Shown: piece by piece, positions 52,068-61,336 of the stretch
Layout of the letters: each line of letters starts with the position of its first letter
Numbering within the stretch: position 1 is the first letter of the stretch
NCBI GenBank assembly: GCA_015152525.1
Contig: SUTU01000003.1
Span: 81,573 to 145,572, forward strand
DNA from: Cyanobacteria bacterium SIG28
Lineage (GTDB): Bacteria > Cyanobacteriota > Vampirovibrionia > Gastranaerophilales > Gastranaerophilaceae
DNA: 64,000 nucleotides
Reading direction: 5' to 3'
Program-made: the position numbers and the translations under genes
The notes under the pieces: generated by a model
What the model saw: the letters and a program-made list of their open reading frames with translations, nothing else
Databases searched by the model: none
Told to the model about the DNA's origin: nothing

Positions 52068-53927
52068 TTACCTCATTAAGTTCGTTATTATTGCTGAATA
52101 GCCATATATTAAACCTATTAATATAGCTGTTATTATAATAAATGCGTAAGCATTGTATGTCTGAATATTACCAGATTGAGCTTTTATGTCAAATTCAGAA
52201 ATCTTTTTAGTCAGATTTGTTATTAATTTTACAGAGCCGTTCATTATATTATTTTCAATGAAATTTGAAGTTTTAACGCCACAATTTGATATAAAAATTA
52301 AAGGTTTATAATTTGCAAAAATTCTTTCTTCAATTAATGTGAAAAATTTTGCAGTAAGTTCATAAATTTTAACGCAAAAAGTAGTATAAAATTTATCCAG
52401 ATAAAAGCCTTCAAAAGTTAATTGATAAATGAGCGGTATTTTTCGAAAAGCATTTTTTAAATACAAAATACAAACACAAATCCATGCAGAAAGAGCAACC
52501 CAGAACGGTGCGGATATTTGGTACGGAATATTATTATATAAATAAATATAGAATAGAATATTTAAACCTAATAAGATAAATATTGCTAATATTTCTTTTA
52601 AATCAGGGTATTTTTTATCAATTCCATGGCTCTTTTGTATGTAAAGAGCTATTCTAAATATGTAAAAAGCAGTTAAGAATGATGATATAGCAAAAATTCC
52701 AAGATAGAAATCTGATATTTCAGCAGTTATCATTTCTTTAGCAATCATGCCGGAAAATATTAGTCCGGATAATGATAAGCCGTTTATTAAAAATAAAATA
52801 GATTTTGTATAATTCCATTTCTCATTCTCGCTCGGTAATGTCATAAACAGCGATGATTTAATCAATGCATGAGTAACAAAAAATGCAATAACAGCTTTTA
52901 TATTCAAATTCCCCAGTGCAAAAAACATTAATCCTAATTGTGCAGAGGTTGAATATGCTAAAGTTTTTTTAGGATTTGTTTGAGAGCAGGCTGATAATGA
53001 ACAAATTAATGTTGTTAAAATACCGATTATTGAAATAATTTTAAGAAAATAAGTATCAAGTGTCAAAAACGGTAAAATCCTTAATCCTAAAAATAAACCG
53101 GATGCAACTAATGTGGCAGAGTGTAAAAGTGCGCTAACCGGTAATTTAGCTTGCATAGCATCTTGTAACCAAGTGTAAAATGGAAATTGTGCTGATTTTA
53201 CAAAAATACTAATTAAGAATAATGAACAAATAATTTCATAAATAGGGCTTGTTGCATAAGCATATACTAATGTAGATACTGTGTTTAAATCCGTAAAGGA
53301 AAGTGAAGTTAAAGCTTTGTTTGGCGCATAAGTATAGATAAAATATGATGATAAAATGATTGCACCTATTAAAGCTGTATCACCGAATCTATTGATTATA
53401 AAAACTTTTTTTGAAGCAACAGAAATTTTATCTTTTGAATATTCAAAGCCTATTAACAAATAAGAACATATTCCCACCAATTCCCAGAAGAAATATGTCT
53501 GGTATAAATTTGGGCTAAATAAAAGTGCACTCATTGAAAAATTAAAGAAATTTAGCAAGGCAAAAAATCTATAAAATTTCTTTTCATCTTTTAAGTAAGA
53601 TACAGAAAAAAGTTGTACACAAAAACTGATAGCATATAAAACCAATGCAAAAATTAAAGCGGTTCTGTCAACGTGTAATCCTGCATTTATTATAAAATCA
53701 TTGATTTTAATTATCGGAATTTGAGTTTCCAAAATTTTATCATACGGCAATTTTATTAAAGCACCGGTTGATAAAATAAATCCAAAAGCGGAGGAAAGCA
53801 AAGTTAGTAAACATATGATCTTATTGTTTACATAAACAGAGAAAAATCTACCTAACATAATTATTAGGAATATCCATAAAGGAAGTAACAGAACTAAATA
53901 TATATTATCTAAAAAGATTTCGCTCAA
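52068..53927 (-). CDS. nuoL: NADH-quinone oxidoreductase subunit L
   Basis: A 619-aa antiporter-like subunit with about 16 membrane helices and a long C-terminal part holding the lateral helix. Recognisable parts are TYFFWELVGICSYLLIGFEY (conserved Glu), FVKSAQFPFYTWLQDAMQAKLPVSALLHSA (in parts, with the Lys), and KKTLAYSTSAQLGLM. Residues after 430 are AT-rich in codon use but not unlike neighbouring genes. It lies 2 bases after nuoK. Confidence 0.93.
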   Translation of the reverse strand: MSEIFLDNIYLVLLLPLWIFLIIMLGRFFSVYVNNKIICLLTLLSSAFGFILSTGALIKLPYDKILETQIPIIKINDFIINAGLHVDRTALIFALVLYAISFCVQLFSVSYLKDEKKFYRFFALLNFFNFSMSALLFSPNLYQTYFFWELVGICSYLLIGFEYSKDKISVASKKVFIINRFGDTALIGAIILSSYFIYTYAPNKALTSLSFTDLNTVSTLVYAYATSPIYEIICSLFLISIFVKSAQFPFYTWLQDAMQAKLPVSALLHSATLVASGLFLGLRILPFLTLDTYFLKIISIIGILTTLICSLSACSQTNPKKTLAYSTSAQLGLMFFALGNLNIKAVIAFFVTHALIKSSLFMTLPSENEKWNYTKSILFLINGLSLSGLIFSGMIAKEMITAEISDFYLGIFAISSFLTAFYIFRIALYIQKSHGIDKKYPDLKEILAIFILLGLNILFYIYLYNNIPYQISAPFWVALSAWICVCILYLKNAFRKIPLIYQLTFEGFYLDKFYTTFCVKIYELTAKFFTLIEERIFANYKPLIFISNCGVKTSNFIENNIMNGSVKLITNLTKKISEFDIKAQSGNIQTYNAYAFIIITAILIGLIYGYSAIITNLMR

Positions 53928-53929
53928 AA

Positions 53930-54238
53930 TTATAATTCTCCGTATTTATCGATATTAGAAGTTTGCTTTTTGCTATACATTAAATAAAATATGTATAATG
54001 CTAATGCTAATTCAATTGCACCTATTGAAACATAAAATAATGCTGCAACATATCCATCAAACTCAATGCCGTCGCAGTATGTTGCAAAACTGATGAAATT
54101 AATATTAACACCGGTTAAAATCAATTCTATTGAAATTAGAACTTTAATTACATTTTTGCATAAAATTGAACCTAAAAATCCAATAACAAAAAGAATTAAT
54201 CCTAAAAATAAATAATGATAGAGAGTTATTTCAATCAT
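53930..54238 (-). CDS. nuoK: NADH-quinone oxidoreductase subunit K
   Basis: A 102-aa subunit with three membrane helices. The buried glutamates involved in proton transfer are in VLISIELILTGVNINF and VSIGAIELALALYIFYL. Overlaps the end of nuoJ by 4 bases (ATGA type). Confidence 0.93.
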   Translation of the reverse strand: MIEITLYHYLFLGLILFVIGFLGSILCKNVIKVLISIELILTGVNINFISFATYCDGIEFDGYVAALFYVSIGAIELALALYIFYLMYSKKQTSNIDKYGEL

Positions 54239-54774
54239 TTTTGTAACCCTCCTTTGTGTTTAAAAATTGTCAATCCGATTATTGTAATTGTTAGAATTAC
54301 AGATAATATTTCAAAAGCCCAAACGTATTTTACAAATACGCAATTACTTATTGCAGCCAGTGTTTGAAATGAATTTGTTGAAATATGTTCTAATATTATG
54401 AAGTTATCCGGCATGGTAACTAATGACATCATAACCAAATAAACTAATGCCATTGCAAATATTCCGCCGATTAATAAAGTTGTATAATCAAAATTACTGA
54501 TTTCTTTTTTTTCTTTTTGGGTTGAGTTTTTCGGGTTGGTAAACATGATTGCAAGTCCCAATATTACAGGAACCGCTAAACCGTATATGGCAATTTGTAT
54601 TATAGCGTTGTATTCAGAACCTAAAACATAAAACAGAACACCGGTTAAAAAGAATACTAAAATAGCACAAAGCAATGAATGAAAAATGTTTTTACAGCAA
54701 ACTGTCAATATTGCAAAAATTATCAACAAAATAGAAAGCGGATAAAATACTAAAGAATTATCGATTTCGTTCAT
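54235..54774 (-). CDS. nuoJ: NADH-quinone oxidoreductase subunit J
   Basis: A 179-aa membrane subunit with five hydrophobic segments. The helix with EYNAIIQIAIYGLAVPVILGLAIMF (in parts) is the conserved TM3 that carries the pi-bulge in complex I. It overlaps nuoK by 4 bases and shares one base with the nuoI end. Confidence 0.9.
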   Translation of the reverse strand: MNEIDNSLVFYPLSILLIIFAILTVCCKNIFHSLLCAILVFFLTGVLFYVLGSEYNAIIQIAIYGLAVPVILGLAIMFTNPKNSTQKEKKEISNFDYTTLLIGGIFAMALVYLVMMSLVTMPDNFIILEHISTNSFQTLAAISNCVFVKYVWAFEILSVILTITIIGLTIFKHKGGLQK

Positions 54775-55148
54775 TAATTTTCCTCCTCTCTTTCTTCGTT
54801 TTTGTCAATATCATAAACCAATTTTAAATCATCAATAGAGTTTGTTGCAAGCTCATAATTGCTACTCATTATAATTGCATTTTGCGAACAATAATAAGAA
54901 CAGTTTCCGCAAAAAATACATTTTTTTAAATCAATTATAAATTTGTTTTCGTGAATTTTAATCGCACCGGTAGGGCAGACACGAATACAGGTTCCGCATT
55001 TTAAACAGTTTTTTACTATAGGTTTTCCTCTAAAATTTTCACCGGAAAACTTTTTCTTTTCCGGATACTCTAATGTTACCGGTTTTTTGAATAAATGTTT
55101 AAATACGGTTAACAAACCTATAAGGGTGTATTTTATGTTTTTAAACAT
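54774..55148 (-). CDS. nuoI: NADH-quinone oxidoreductase subunit I
   Basis: The 124-aa peripheral-arm subunit that holds clusters N6a and N6b. The two 4Fe-4S motifs are CLKCGTCIRVCP and CIFCGNCSYYC; the proline normally after the last cysteine is Ser. The N-terminal amphipathic helix (IKYTLIGLLTVFKHLF) anchors it to the membrane arm. It is short for the family. The gene overlaps nuoH by 8 bases. Confidence 0.93.
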   Translation of the reverse strand: MFKNIKYTLIGLLTVFKHLFKKPVTLEYPEKKKFSGENFRGKPIVKNCLKCGTCIRVCPTGAIKIHENKFIIDLKKCIFCGNCSYYCSQNAIIMSSNYELATNSIDDLKLVYDIDKNEEREEEN

Positions 55149-56238
55149 ATAAACCTCCCCAGATGTATTTTAGAACTACCATTAATAAAAAATTTATAAT
55201 TGATAATGGCAAAAGTTTAGTCCAAGATAATTTCAATAAATCAAAAGATGCCATTCTTGGCAAAGTTGCTCGTATCCAAATCATTACAAAAATTATTAAA
55301 AATGATTTCAAAAGGAGCCAAAAAGCTTGTTCAAAATATATTAAAAAGCTGCTAATATTTTGGTTAAAAAACATTGGGCTTAAATATTTTCCAAATGGAG
55401 ACAGGTATCCGCCTAAAAATAATACGGACAATAATAAAGAATTTGAAAACAACATTGCGTATTCACCCAAATAGAATAATGCAAACCTCATTCCTGAATA
55501 TTCCGTATTATACCCGCATATCAATTCACTTTCCGCTTCCGGTAAATCGAAAGGACAGCGATTTAGTTCTGCCAATGTGCATATAAACATTATTCCAAAA
55601 CCAATAAAACAAGGAATGATAAACCAACCTAAAAATCCGTATTGATTGCTTTGAGCCAATGTAATTTGTGTCAAGTTCATTGATGAAGCTAAAACTATGA
55701 TTGACAATACGGTAAAAACAATAGGTAATTCATACGCTAAAACTTGTGCGACGTTTCTCATGGCACCAAATAAAGAATATTTGTTATTGCTTGCCCAACC
55801 TGCTAATAGAATGCTTAAAATCGGAAGTGTTGCCAGCACAATATAGATTAATAAATTGGTTTGAAAATTCATAAACGTAAATTCCGAACTATATGGAATT
55901 ATACCAAGCAATATAAGAGTTGGAACAAACATCAAAATTGGTGCTAAATTGAATAAAAACCTGTCGGCATTTTTAGGTGTTATATTTTCCTTACAAAGTA
56001 ATTTTAAAGCATCAGCAAGAGTTTGTAAAACACCCCAAAGCCCTACTCTGTTTGGACCTTTTCTCTGTGTAAACCAGCCTAATAGTTTTCGCTCAAATAG
56101 TACCAGAGCTAATATAATTAACAGAAGTGCTATAAAAATTACACCTGCAGGAATAATATAAAAAGTTATATCCCCGAATAATTGAGGAATATTATGTTTC
56201 GCTAAAAATTCTATGTAGAGGAAGTATAAATGATTCAT
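55141..56238 (-). CDS. nuoH: NADH-quinone oxidoreductase subunit H
   Basis: A 365-aa membrane subunit with eight helices that forms the quinone-chamber base. Typical parts are LLGWFTQRKGPNRVGLWGVLQ, AELNRCPFDLPEAESEL and YNTEYSGMRFALFYLGEY, which carry the acidic residues leading protons from the quinone site. Its ATG shares a base with the nuoD stop. Confidence 0.95.
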   Translation of the reverse strand: MNHLYFLYIEFLAKHNIPQLFGDITFYIIPAGVIFIALLLIILALVLFERKLLGWFTQRKGPNRVGLWGVLQTLADALKLLCKENITPKNADRFLFNLAPILMFVPTLILLGIIPYSSEFTFMNFQTNLLIYIVLATLPILSILLAGWASNNKYSLFGAMRNVAQVLAYELPIVFTVLSIIVLASSMNLTQITLAQSNQYGFLGWFIIPCFIGFGIMFICTLAELNRCPFDLPEAESELICGYNTEYSGMRFALFYLGEYAMLFSNSLLLSVLFLGGYLSPFGKYLSPMFFNQNISSFLIYFEQAFWLLLKSFLIIFVMIWIRATLPRMASFDLLKLSWTKLLPLSIINFLLMVVLKYIWGGLYV

Positions 56239-57326
56239 TACTTATCCACCTCCGGTAATACTATATCAAGTGAGCCGGCAATTGCTATTGCATCGTTTAG
56301 ATATTCACCGACTAAAAGTCTTCTAAGTAAATTAACTGAATAATAAGAACCGGTTCGCCATTTTAATCTGTAAGGGTTTTTTCCGCCTTCTGATTTTATA
56401 TAACAACTTGCTAACCCTCTTGGTGCTTCTATTTCTGAGTAATATTCCCCCTCTGGTAATATTAAATTAATAGGGTTAATTAAATCCTGTTCAAATTTTG
56501 GGTTTTGGTTTATTTTTTCGATAGCTTGCGCAATCAGTTTTGCACTTTCTTTTATTTCTAAAATTCTGGCTTTGTATCTCGTCCAAGCATCTTTACCGTC
56601 TAACACTACCGGTGTAAATTCGTAATCTTTATATAAATAATCAGAAGTTCTTAAATCATATTTAACACCGCAGGCACGTAAATTTACGCCGGTTATTGAC
56701 CCATTAAGAGCGGTTTCTTTATCCAAAATTCCTTTACCTTTTGTTCTTTGAAGAAAAATTGGGTTTTGGGTAATAATGTTTTCATAATCATTTAGTTTAT
56801 CCGGTAAAATTTTCAAAAATCTTTCGACGTCGGCTAACGCAAAAATATCTCTTCTTACGCCGCCGAAAATGAAGTAATTATTCATCATTCTTTGACCTGT
56901 AACTTTTTCAAAATATTCAAGAATGATTTCTCGTTCTCTGAAGGCATAGAAAAATGGTGAAACAGCACCTAAATCCATTAGGAAAGATCCAATCCACAAT
57001 AAATGAGAAGCTATCCTGTTTAATTCCAGCATTAAGACTCTGATAGCTTTGACTCTAGGGAATAATTCAGTATTCAAAGCTTTTTCAATATTTCTGCATA
57101 GTAATTCTGAGTAAGAAAACGCACCAAGATAATCGATTCTGTCTACAAGTGGTAAATACTGAATATAGCTCAATTTTTCAGCCATCTTTTCCATACCGCG
57201 ATGAAGATAGCCCACATCCGGTTCGCAAGAGGTAATCTTTTCACCCTCTACTTCTAATATTAATCTCAAAACCCCATGTGTTGAAGGGTGTTGAGGTCCA
57301 AGGTTTAGTTTGAGTTTATTACTCAT
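56238..57326 (-). CDS. nuoD: NADH-quinone oxidoreductase subunit D
   Basis: The 362-aa 49-kDa-type subunit. LGPQHPSTHGVLRL holds the quinone-site histidine and YLHRGMEKMAE and YLPLVDRIDYLG follow; the quinone-site Tyr, Asp and His appear unaltered. Unlike NuoCD fusions it is a separate gene from nuoC, overlapping it by 8 bases. The C-terminus ends GSLDIVLPEVDK, as in family members. Confidence 0.95.
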   Translation of the reverse strand: MSNKLKLNLGPQHPSTHGVLRLILEVEGEKITSCEPDVGYLHRGMEKMAEKLSYIQYLPLVDRIDYLGAFSYSELLCRNIEKALNTELFPRVKAIRVLMLELNRIASHLLWIGSFLMDLGAVSPFFYAFREREIILEYFEKVTGQRMMNNYFIFGGVRRDIFALADVERFLKILPDKLNDYENIITQNPIFLQRTKGKGILDKETALNGSITGVNLRACGVKYDLRTSDYLYKDYEFTPVVLDGKDAWTRYKARILEIKESAKLIAQAIEKINQNPKFEQDLINPINLILPEGEYYSEIEAPRGLASCYIKSEGGKNPYRLKWRTGSYYSVNLLRRLLVGEYLNDAIAIAGSLDIVLPEVDK

Positions 57327-57741
57327 TCCATTTTAGCCTCTCATCTTGTTCGTTATAATCTTTTTTTAAAGGATGACCTTCCCAAGCTTCCGGCATGTAT
57401 AAACGTTTCAATTCATCATTACCGATGAATTGAACGCCAAACAAGTCGTAAATTTCTTTTTCATCTGCATATGCAGAATCAAATATTTTTGAAACGCTTT
57501 CTGCTTCATTTTTGACAGAAATTGAAATCAATGCTTCTTCTTCATTTTCAACGGAATAAAGTCGATAAATAAGTTCGATACCTTTATCTTTGTTGTCAAT
57601 TGCAACAATTTCTTTTAAAATGTTAAACTCGTAATTCTCTTTTATGAATTTAAGAGTTTCGGTTAACTTATCTTTGATTATGATTTTGTCTTCAGTGATA
57701 TCACAGTTGTCGAAGACTTTTTTTAGTTCTGTTATATTCAT
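57319..57741 (-). CDS. nuoC: NADH-quinone oxidoreductase subunit C
   Basis: A 140-aa 30-kDa-type subunit. The signature is YADEKEIYDLFGVQFIGND, with LKRLYMPEAWEGHPLKKDY at the C-terminus. It is shorter than most homologues, mainly at the N-terminus. It lies 11 bases after nuoB and overlaps nuoD. Confidence 0.92.
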   Translation of the reverse strand: MNITELKKVFDNCDITEDKIIIKDKLTETLKFIKENYEFNILKEIVAIDNKDKGIELIYRLYSVENEEEALISISVKNEAESVSKIFDSAYADEKEIYDLFGVQFIGNDELKRLYMPEAWEGHPLKKDYNEQDERLKWNE

Positions 57742-57752
57742 AAATTTTTCCT

Positions 57753-58313
57753 TTATATTGTTCCAAGTTTTATTATGTTAAAATCTTCTTCAACTAACAA
57801 ACCTTTGTATTCTTTTAATTTAGGACAGTGTTTGTTTACAAAGTCTTTTCTGTTAATTATTGATTCTTTTTTTATATCAGTTTGTAATTTTCTGATTGCA
57901 TCAATTAGGGCTTCCGGTTTTGGCGGACACATCGGTAAATAAATATCAACCGGTATAATTTTGTCTATACCTTTAACAACAGAATAAGAAGTGTTTGCAA
58001 ACATTCCGCCTCCACAGGTACAAGCTCCCATTGCTATTACATATTTAGGTTCCGGCATTTGTTCGTATAATCTCAAAAGAGCAGGAGCCATTTTGTGAGT
58101 AATAGTTCCGGCACATATAAGTAAATCTGCTTGTCGTGGTGAGCCTCTAAAAACTTCAGAACCGAATCTTGCAATATCGTTATTGGAAGCAACAGTCTGC
58201 ATCATTTCTATTCCGCAACAAGAAGTTGCAAATGTTAAAGGCCATAAAGAGTTTGCTCTGCCCCAGTTCAATATATAGTCAATCGAGGTTAGTATTACAT
58301 TCATTACATCCAC
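57753..58313 (-). CDS. nuoB: NADH-quinone oxidoreductase subunit B
   Basis: The 186-aa subunit that binds cluster N2, the last iron-sulfur cluster before the quinone. The tandem cysteines are in [14 protein letters not shown], with the others in [11 protein letters not shown] and [12 protein letters not shown]. Its start overlaps the nuoA end by 10 bases, so the two are coupled. Confidence 0.95.
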   Translation of the reverse strand: MDVMNVILTSIDYILNWGRANSLWPLTFATSCCGIEMMQTVASNNDIARFGSEVFRGSPRQADLLICAGTITHKMAPALLRLYEQMPEPKYVIAMGACTCGGGMFANTSYSVVKGIDKIIPVDIYLPMCPPKPEALIDAIRKLQTDIKKESIINRKDFVNKHCPKLKEYKGLLVEEDFNIIKLGTI

Positions 58314-58657
58314 CTCAATATTTTTTTATTTATTATAAAGAACAAACCAAATAATAGAATTATAACAAATACAAAAGCTTCAATTATTGCGAATAATCCT
58401 AAAGAATTCATTGAAACGGCAAACGGGTATAGAAAAATTGTTTCTATATCAAATATCAAGAATGCTATTGCATAATTAAAATATTTAATATCAAATTTTA
58501 TTTTTGCATCACCAAACGGTATAATCCCACATTCATAGGTTGTATTTTTTATTTCGGAATGTTTTTTGTATTGGCAAATAAAACCTGCTACAATCATTAA
58601 AATTGCAAGTATCGTTGATATTAAGAAAAATATTGCTAAACAGGTTAATTCTTTCAA
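58304..58657 (-). CDS. nuoA: NADH-quinone oxidoreductase subunit A
   Basis: A 117-aa subunit with three membrane helices. The signature is [20 protein letters not shown] followed by [19 protein letters not shown]. It is the first gene of nuoABCDHIJKLMN. The 215-nt region before it holds the G-run array at 58748-58805; no clear promoter could be picked out. Confidence 0.93.
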   Translation of the reverse strand: MKELTCLAIFFLISTILAILMIVAGFICQYKKHSEIKNTTYECGIIPFGDAKIKFDIKYFNYAIAFLIFDIETIFLYPFAVSMNSLGLFAIIEAFVFVIILLFGLFFIINKKILRWM

Positions 58658-58747
58658 TTGATTTGCTCCTCTAAATTTTCACCTTTGGTTTCCCCTTTGG
58701 TAACTCTTTTGGGCGTCCTTTATTTCTTCACCTTCTTTATTTACACT

Positions 58748-58805
58748 CCCTTGGTTTACCCCCTTGGTTTACCCCTTGATTTACCCCCTTGGTTTACTCC
58801 CCCCC
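58748..58805 (-). repeat. G-run array, fourth locus, between nuoA and the TPR gene
   Basis: Five C runs on the plus strand (58748-58750, 58759-58763, 58772-58775, 58784-58788 and 58799-58805) are separated by TTGGTTTA or TTGATTTA, giving a 12-13 nt degenerate tandem repeat. On the minus strand, the nuoA sense strand, this reads as G3-7 runs with 8-10 nt loops, a G-quadruplex pattern. It shares GGGGTAAA with the other arrays. Another C run (58692-58695) lies nearer nuoA. Confidence 0.75.
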
Positions 58806-58872
58806 TTGATATTATTTTCTCTTAAAAGTTTTTTTGTTACAATAGATTATTATAGAATATTAAGAAGAATTT

Positions 58873-59538
58873 ATGCGACAACTTTCTATAACATTATTAT
58901 TAATTTTCCTATCATTGATTGGTTTTGGGACTCCGAGTTATTCAGCTATAAAAGGCGGAGTTAATTATTCTATTCCAATTGATTATTCAAAACTGTCAGA
59001 AACAGAATTAACTTTAAAAGCTGAAAAATATTTTCAAGAGGCTAAAAAGCTTCCGGACGAAGAAATCGATGAAAATATGACTAATGCATTGATGCTTTAT
59101 ACAATATTACAGAAAATGGATAACGATAATATCGAATACTGTGTAAGACTTGGAATTCTTTACGATAAACTAGATAAAGACAGATATGCAAAAGGCAATT
59201 TTTCAAGAGCAATAAGTATTAATCACGCTCGTCCCGAACCGTATTTTTATTTTGGTGAGTTCTACTATAGACGAGAATCTTATGGAAAAGCGTTAAAATA
59301 TTACAAAAAAGCATACGCAAGAGGTTATGAAAATGATTATACTCTCCTTTGCAAATTAGGTGATATTTACGAAAAATTTGGTGATTCTCGTGTAGCACTT
59401 AATTACTTAACCCTTGCTTATGAACAAAATCCTACAGAAGAACTTGCAACACAAATCCAACGCCTAAAGAATTTTGACGCAACAAATAAAGAATTTTATT
59501 CAGATTCAAGAATTCAGTCTAAAGAGTTATATGATTGA
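58873..59538 (+). CDS. Exported TPR-repeat protein
   Basis: A 221-aa protein with a signal peptide (about 1-25, ending PSYSA) and at least three tetratricopeptide-type repeats: AEKYFQEAKKLPDEE, then EPYFYFGEFYYRRESYGKALKYYKKAYARG (in parts) and LLCKLGDIYEKFGDSRVALNYLTLAYEQNP (in parts). It is probably a periplasmic scaffold. Its 3' end overlaps the opposing glgA gene by 12 bases. Confidence 0.8.
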   Translation: MRQLSITLLLIFLSLIGFGTPSYSAIKGGVNYSIPIDYSKLSETELTLKAEKYFQEAKKLPDEEIDENMTNALMLYTILQKMDNDNIEYCVRLGILYDKLDKDRYAKGNFSRAISINHARPEPYFYFGEFYYRRESYGKALKYYKKAYARGYENDYTLLCKLGDIYEKFGDSRVALNYLTLAYEQNPTEELATQIQRLKNFDATNKEFYSDSRIQSKELYD

Positions 59539-60966
59539 TTTATACAATTCTAAGTATTTTTTAGCACTCTTATTCCAACTGAAATCAGAACTCATTGCAC
59601 TTTGGCGCATAGCGTTTAGGGTGTATTTATCCTTGTAGACTCCTAAAGCACATTCAATTGCACTTTTCATAGCCCAACCATTATAACCCCAGAATTTAAA
59701 ACCGGTTGAGTCATTTAGCGGATATCCGACAACAGTATTATCTAATCCGCCGGTTACTCTTACAATCGGTAAAGTTCCGTATCTCATTGCAATTAATTGT
59801 GAAAGTCCGCAAGGCTCAAATTTGGACGGCATTAAGAAGAAGTCAGCACCTGCATATATAAGATTTGCTAAATCACCTCTGTAGCCGACATATGTTCTTA
59901 TATTTGGTGTGTTGTTGGATAACCAGATGAACAAATTCTCATACTCTTTATCGCCTGAACCCAAGAAAATAAAATCAGCATCCATATTTGCCAGATCGTT
60001 TTCAACCTGACGAATTAAATCCAAACCTTTTTGTTCAACAAGCCTTGATATAAGCGCTATTAAAGGTCTGTCTTTTTTGTATTCTAATCCAAATTCTTTA
60101 AGAATAGCTTTCTTATTTTCTTCCTTATTTTTTATAGATTTTATATCGTAATTTTTCTTTAATGTTTTATCGGTTTTAGGGTTGTAAACATCATAGTCGA
60201 TACCGTTTAGAATACCTTCAATTTTGTGGGTATGCCCTCTTAGAGTGTAATCCATACCTTCGCCAAATTCGTTGCCTAAAATTTCTTCTGCATATTTAGG
60301 TGAAACAACCAAAACTTTATCAGCATAGTTAATAGCACCTTTCATCCAGTTAACTCGCCCGTAATGTTCGCATCCCCATTCATTATATACGATATCTTTA
60401 CGCATATTGGCAAAATCTAAAATGTCTTCAAACCAAACACCTTGGTATGCAAGGTTGTGGATTTCAAACACATTCTTAGTGTTTTTCCAAAATTCGTCAA
60501 ATTTATAATTCGCTTTGATGTAGAGAGGAATCATTGCTGTATGCCAATCATTTGAATGGATTACATCCGCTCTAAAGTTTAGCTGTTTTGCATATTCTAA
60601 TGTTGCTAAAGAAAATGCAATATATCTTTCGTGCTCGTAGCGAGGATCTAGCCATCTTGGATAAACTTCATTAAAGCAAGAGAAATACCAGTCGTTCTGT
60701 ACAAAAAATACGTTAATATTTGTGCTTGGTAACTTTGTCATGAAAAGTTTGAATTTATGTGGTGAAGAACCGAATGTTATCCACATTTCAGAGTTTTCCA
60801 GCTCTTTTATTCCCCATTTGTTTAAATCTATACAGCCGTGAAGCGGTGTAAAAATAGCTATTTCTGCATCTTTTTCCAAAATCTTAGGTAAACTTCCTAC
60901 AACATCTGATAAACCACCGGCTTTGGAAAATGGTGCAACTTCTGATGCAGCAAATAAAATCTTCAT
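59527..60966 (-). CDS. glgA: Glycogen (starch) synthase
   Basis: A 479-aa GT5 glucosyltransferase that extends alpha-1,4-glucan from ADP-glucose. The ADP-glucose site is SKAGGLSDVVGSLP (Lys15), and the catalytic C-terminal segment has SKFEPCGLSQLIAMRYGTLPIVR (in parts) with the conserved Glu. Together with the GH57 branching enzyme it suggests glycogen storage. It has a good promoter and AAGGAG before the ATG. Confidence 0.94.
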   Translation of the reverse strand: MKILFAASEVAPFSKAGGLSDVVGSLPKILEKDAEIAIFTPLHGCIDLNKWGIKELENSEMWITFGSSPHKFKLFMTKLPSTNINVFFVQNDWYFSCFNEVYPRWLDPRYEHERYIAFSLATLEYAKQLNFRADVIHSNDWHTAMIPLYIKANYKFDEFWKNTKNVFEIHNLAYQGVWFEDILDFANMRKDIVYNEWGCEHYGRVNWMKGAINYADKVLVVSPKYAEEILGNEFGEGMDYTLRGHTHKIEGILNGIDYDVYNPKTDKTLKKNYDIKSIKNKEENKKAILKEFGLEYKKDRPLIALISRLVEQKGLDLIRQVENDLANMDADFIFLGSGDKEYENLFIWLSNNTPNIRTYVGYRGDLANLIYAGADFFLMPSKFEPCGLSQLIAMRYGTLPIVRVTGGLDNTVVGYPLNDSTGFKFWGYNGWAMKSAIECALGVYKDKYTLNAMRQSAMSSDFSWNKSAKKYLELYKSII

Positions 60967-61023
60967 GCCACTTACTCCTTATTTATAAAAACTCTCTTTA
61001 TCTTATTAATTTGTGATGATTTT

Positions 61024-61052
61024 ATTATAAAACTACAAATATTAAATGTAAA
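61024..61052 (-). promoter_or_regulatory. Sigma-70-type promoter of glgA
   Basis: On the minus strand TTTACA (61047-61052) and consensus TATAAT (61024-61029) are exactly 17 nt apart, about 58 nt before the ATG. Confidence 0.65.
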
Positions 61053-61103
61053 TAGTGATGTAAAGATTATGTCTTGATATTTTTACAGATGTAAATTTCT
61101 AAC

Positions 61104-61260
61104 AAAAAAAAGCCCTTTTTAAGGGCAGTTGGAATTAAGAATAGCTGGAAGTATGAAAAAGATTTAATAATTATATTTAACTTTAATAAAAAATATTTCG
61201 CTATCGCATAAGTGGCTAGTTTTAAATGATAGGTCGGTAGTATTTTTGCCTTATTGAATT
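61104..61260 (-). ncRNA. Possible small RNA with its own terminator (low confidence)
   Basis: The 474-nt spacer 60967-61440 has no gene I can call. On the minus strand GCCCTT (61121-61126) and AAGGGC (61112-61117) form a hairpin followed by an eight-T run (61104-61111): a terminator with no minus-strand gene between it and the rpsJ promoter. Something on the minus strand must end there, and the region up to about 61260 has no open frame of useful length. Its 5' end is not defined and no known RNA is recognised. The rest of the spacer contains the glgA and rpsJ promoters. Confidence 0.3.
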
Positions 61261-61307
61261 GGTTTTGTAAACAATTGTAAAATTTAAAATAAACTCTAAA
61301 TAGCTTG

Positions 61308-61336
61308 TTGACTCTAAATTATGTTTGTTTTACGAT
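61308..61336 (+). promoter_or_regulatory. Promoter of rpsJ
   Basis: TTGACT (61308-61313) and TACGAT (61331-61336) at a 17-nt spacing, with a leader of about 97 nt before the rpsJ ATG. Confidence 0.5.

Noticed and set aside
55163..55586. Plus-strand open frames inside nuoH
   Set aside because: They are antisense to a clear complex I gene and give Lys/Asn/Ile-rich low-complexity products without family similarity.
58764..58964. 66-aa frame starting in the G-run array
   Set aside because: It runs through the C-run repeat and into the TPR gene in another frame, with no ribosome site; the hydrophobic look comes from the repeat.
61180..61250. Possible tRNA in the glgA-rpsJ spacer
   Set aside because: CGCTATCG and related short stems do not build a cloverleaf and there is no T-loop or anticodon arm consensus.
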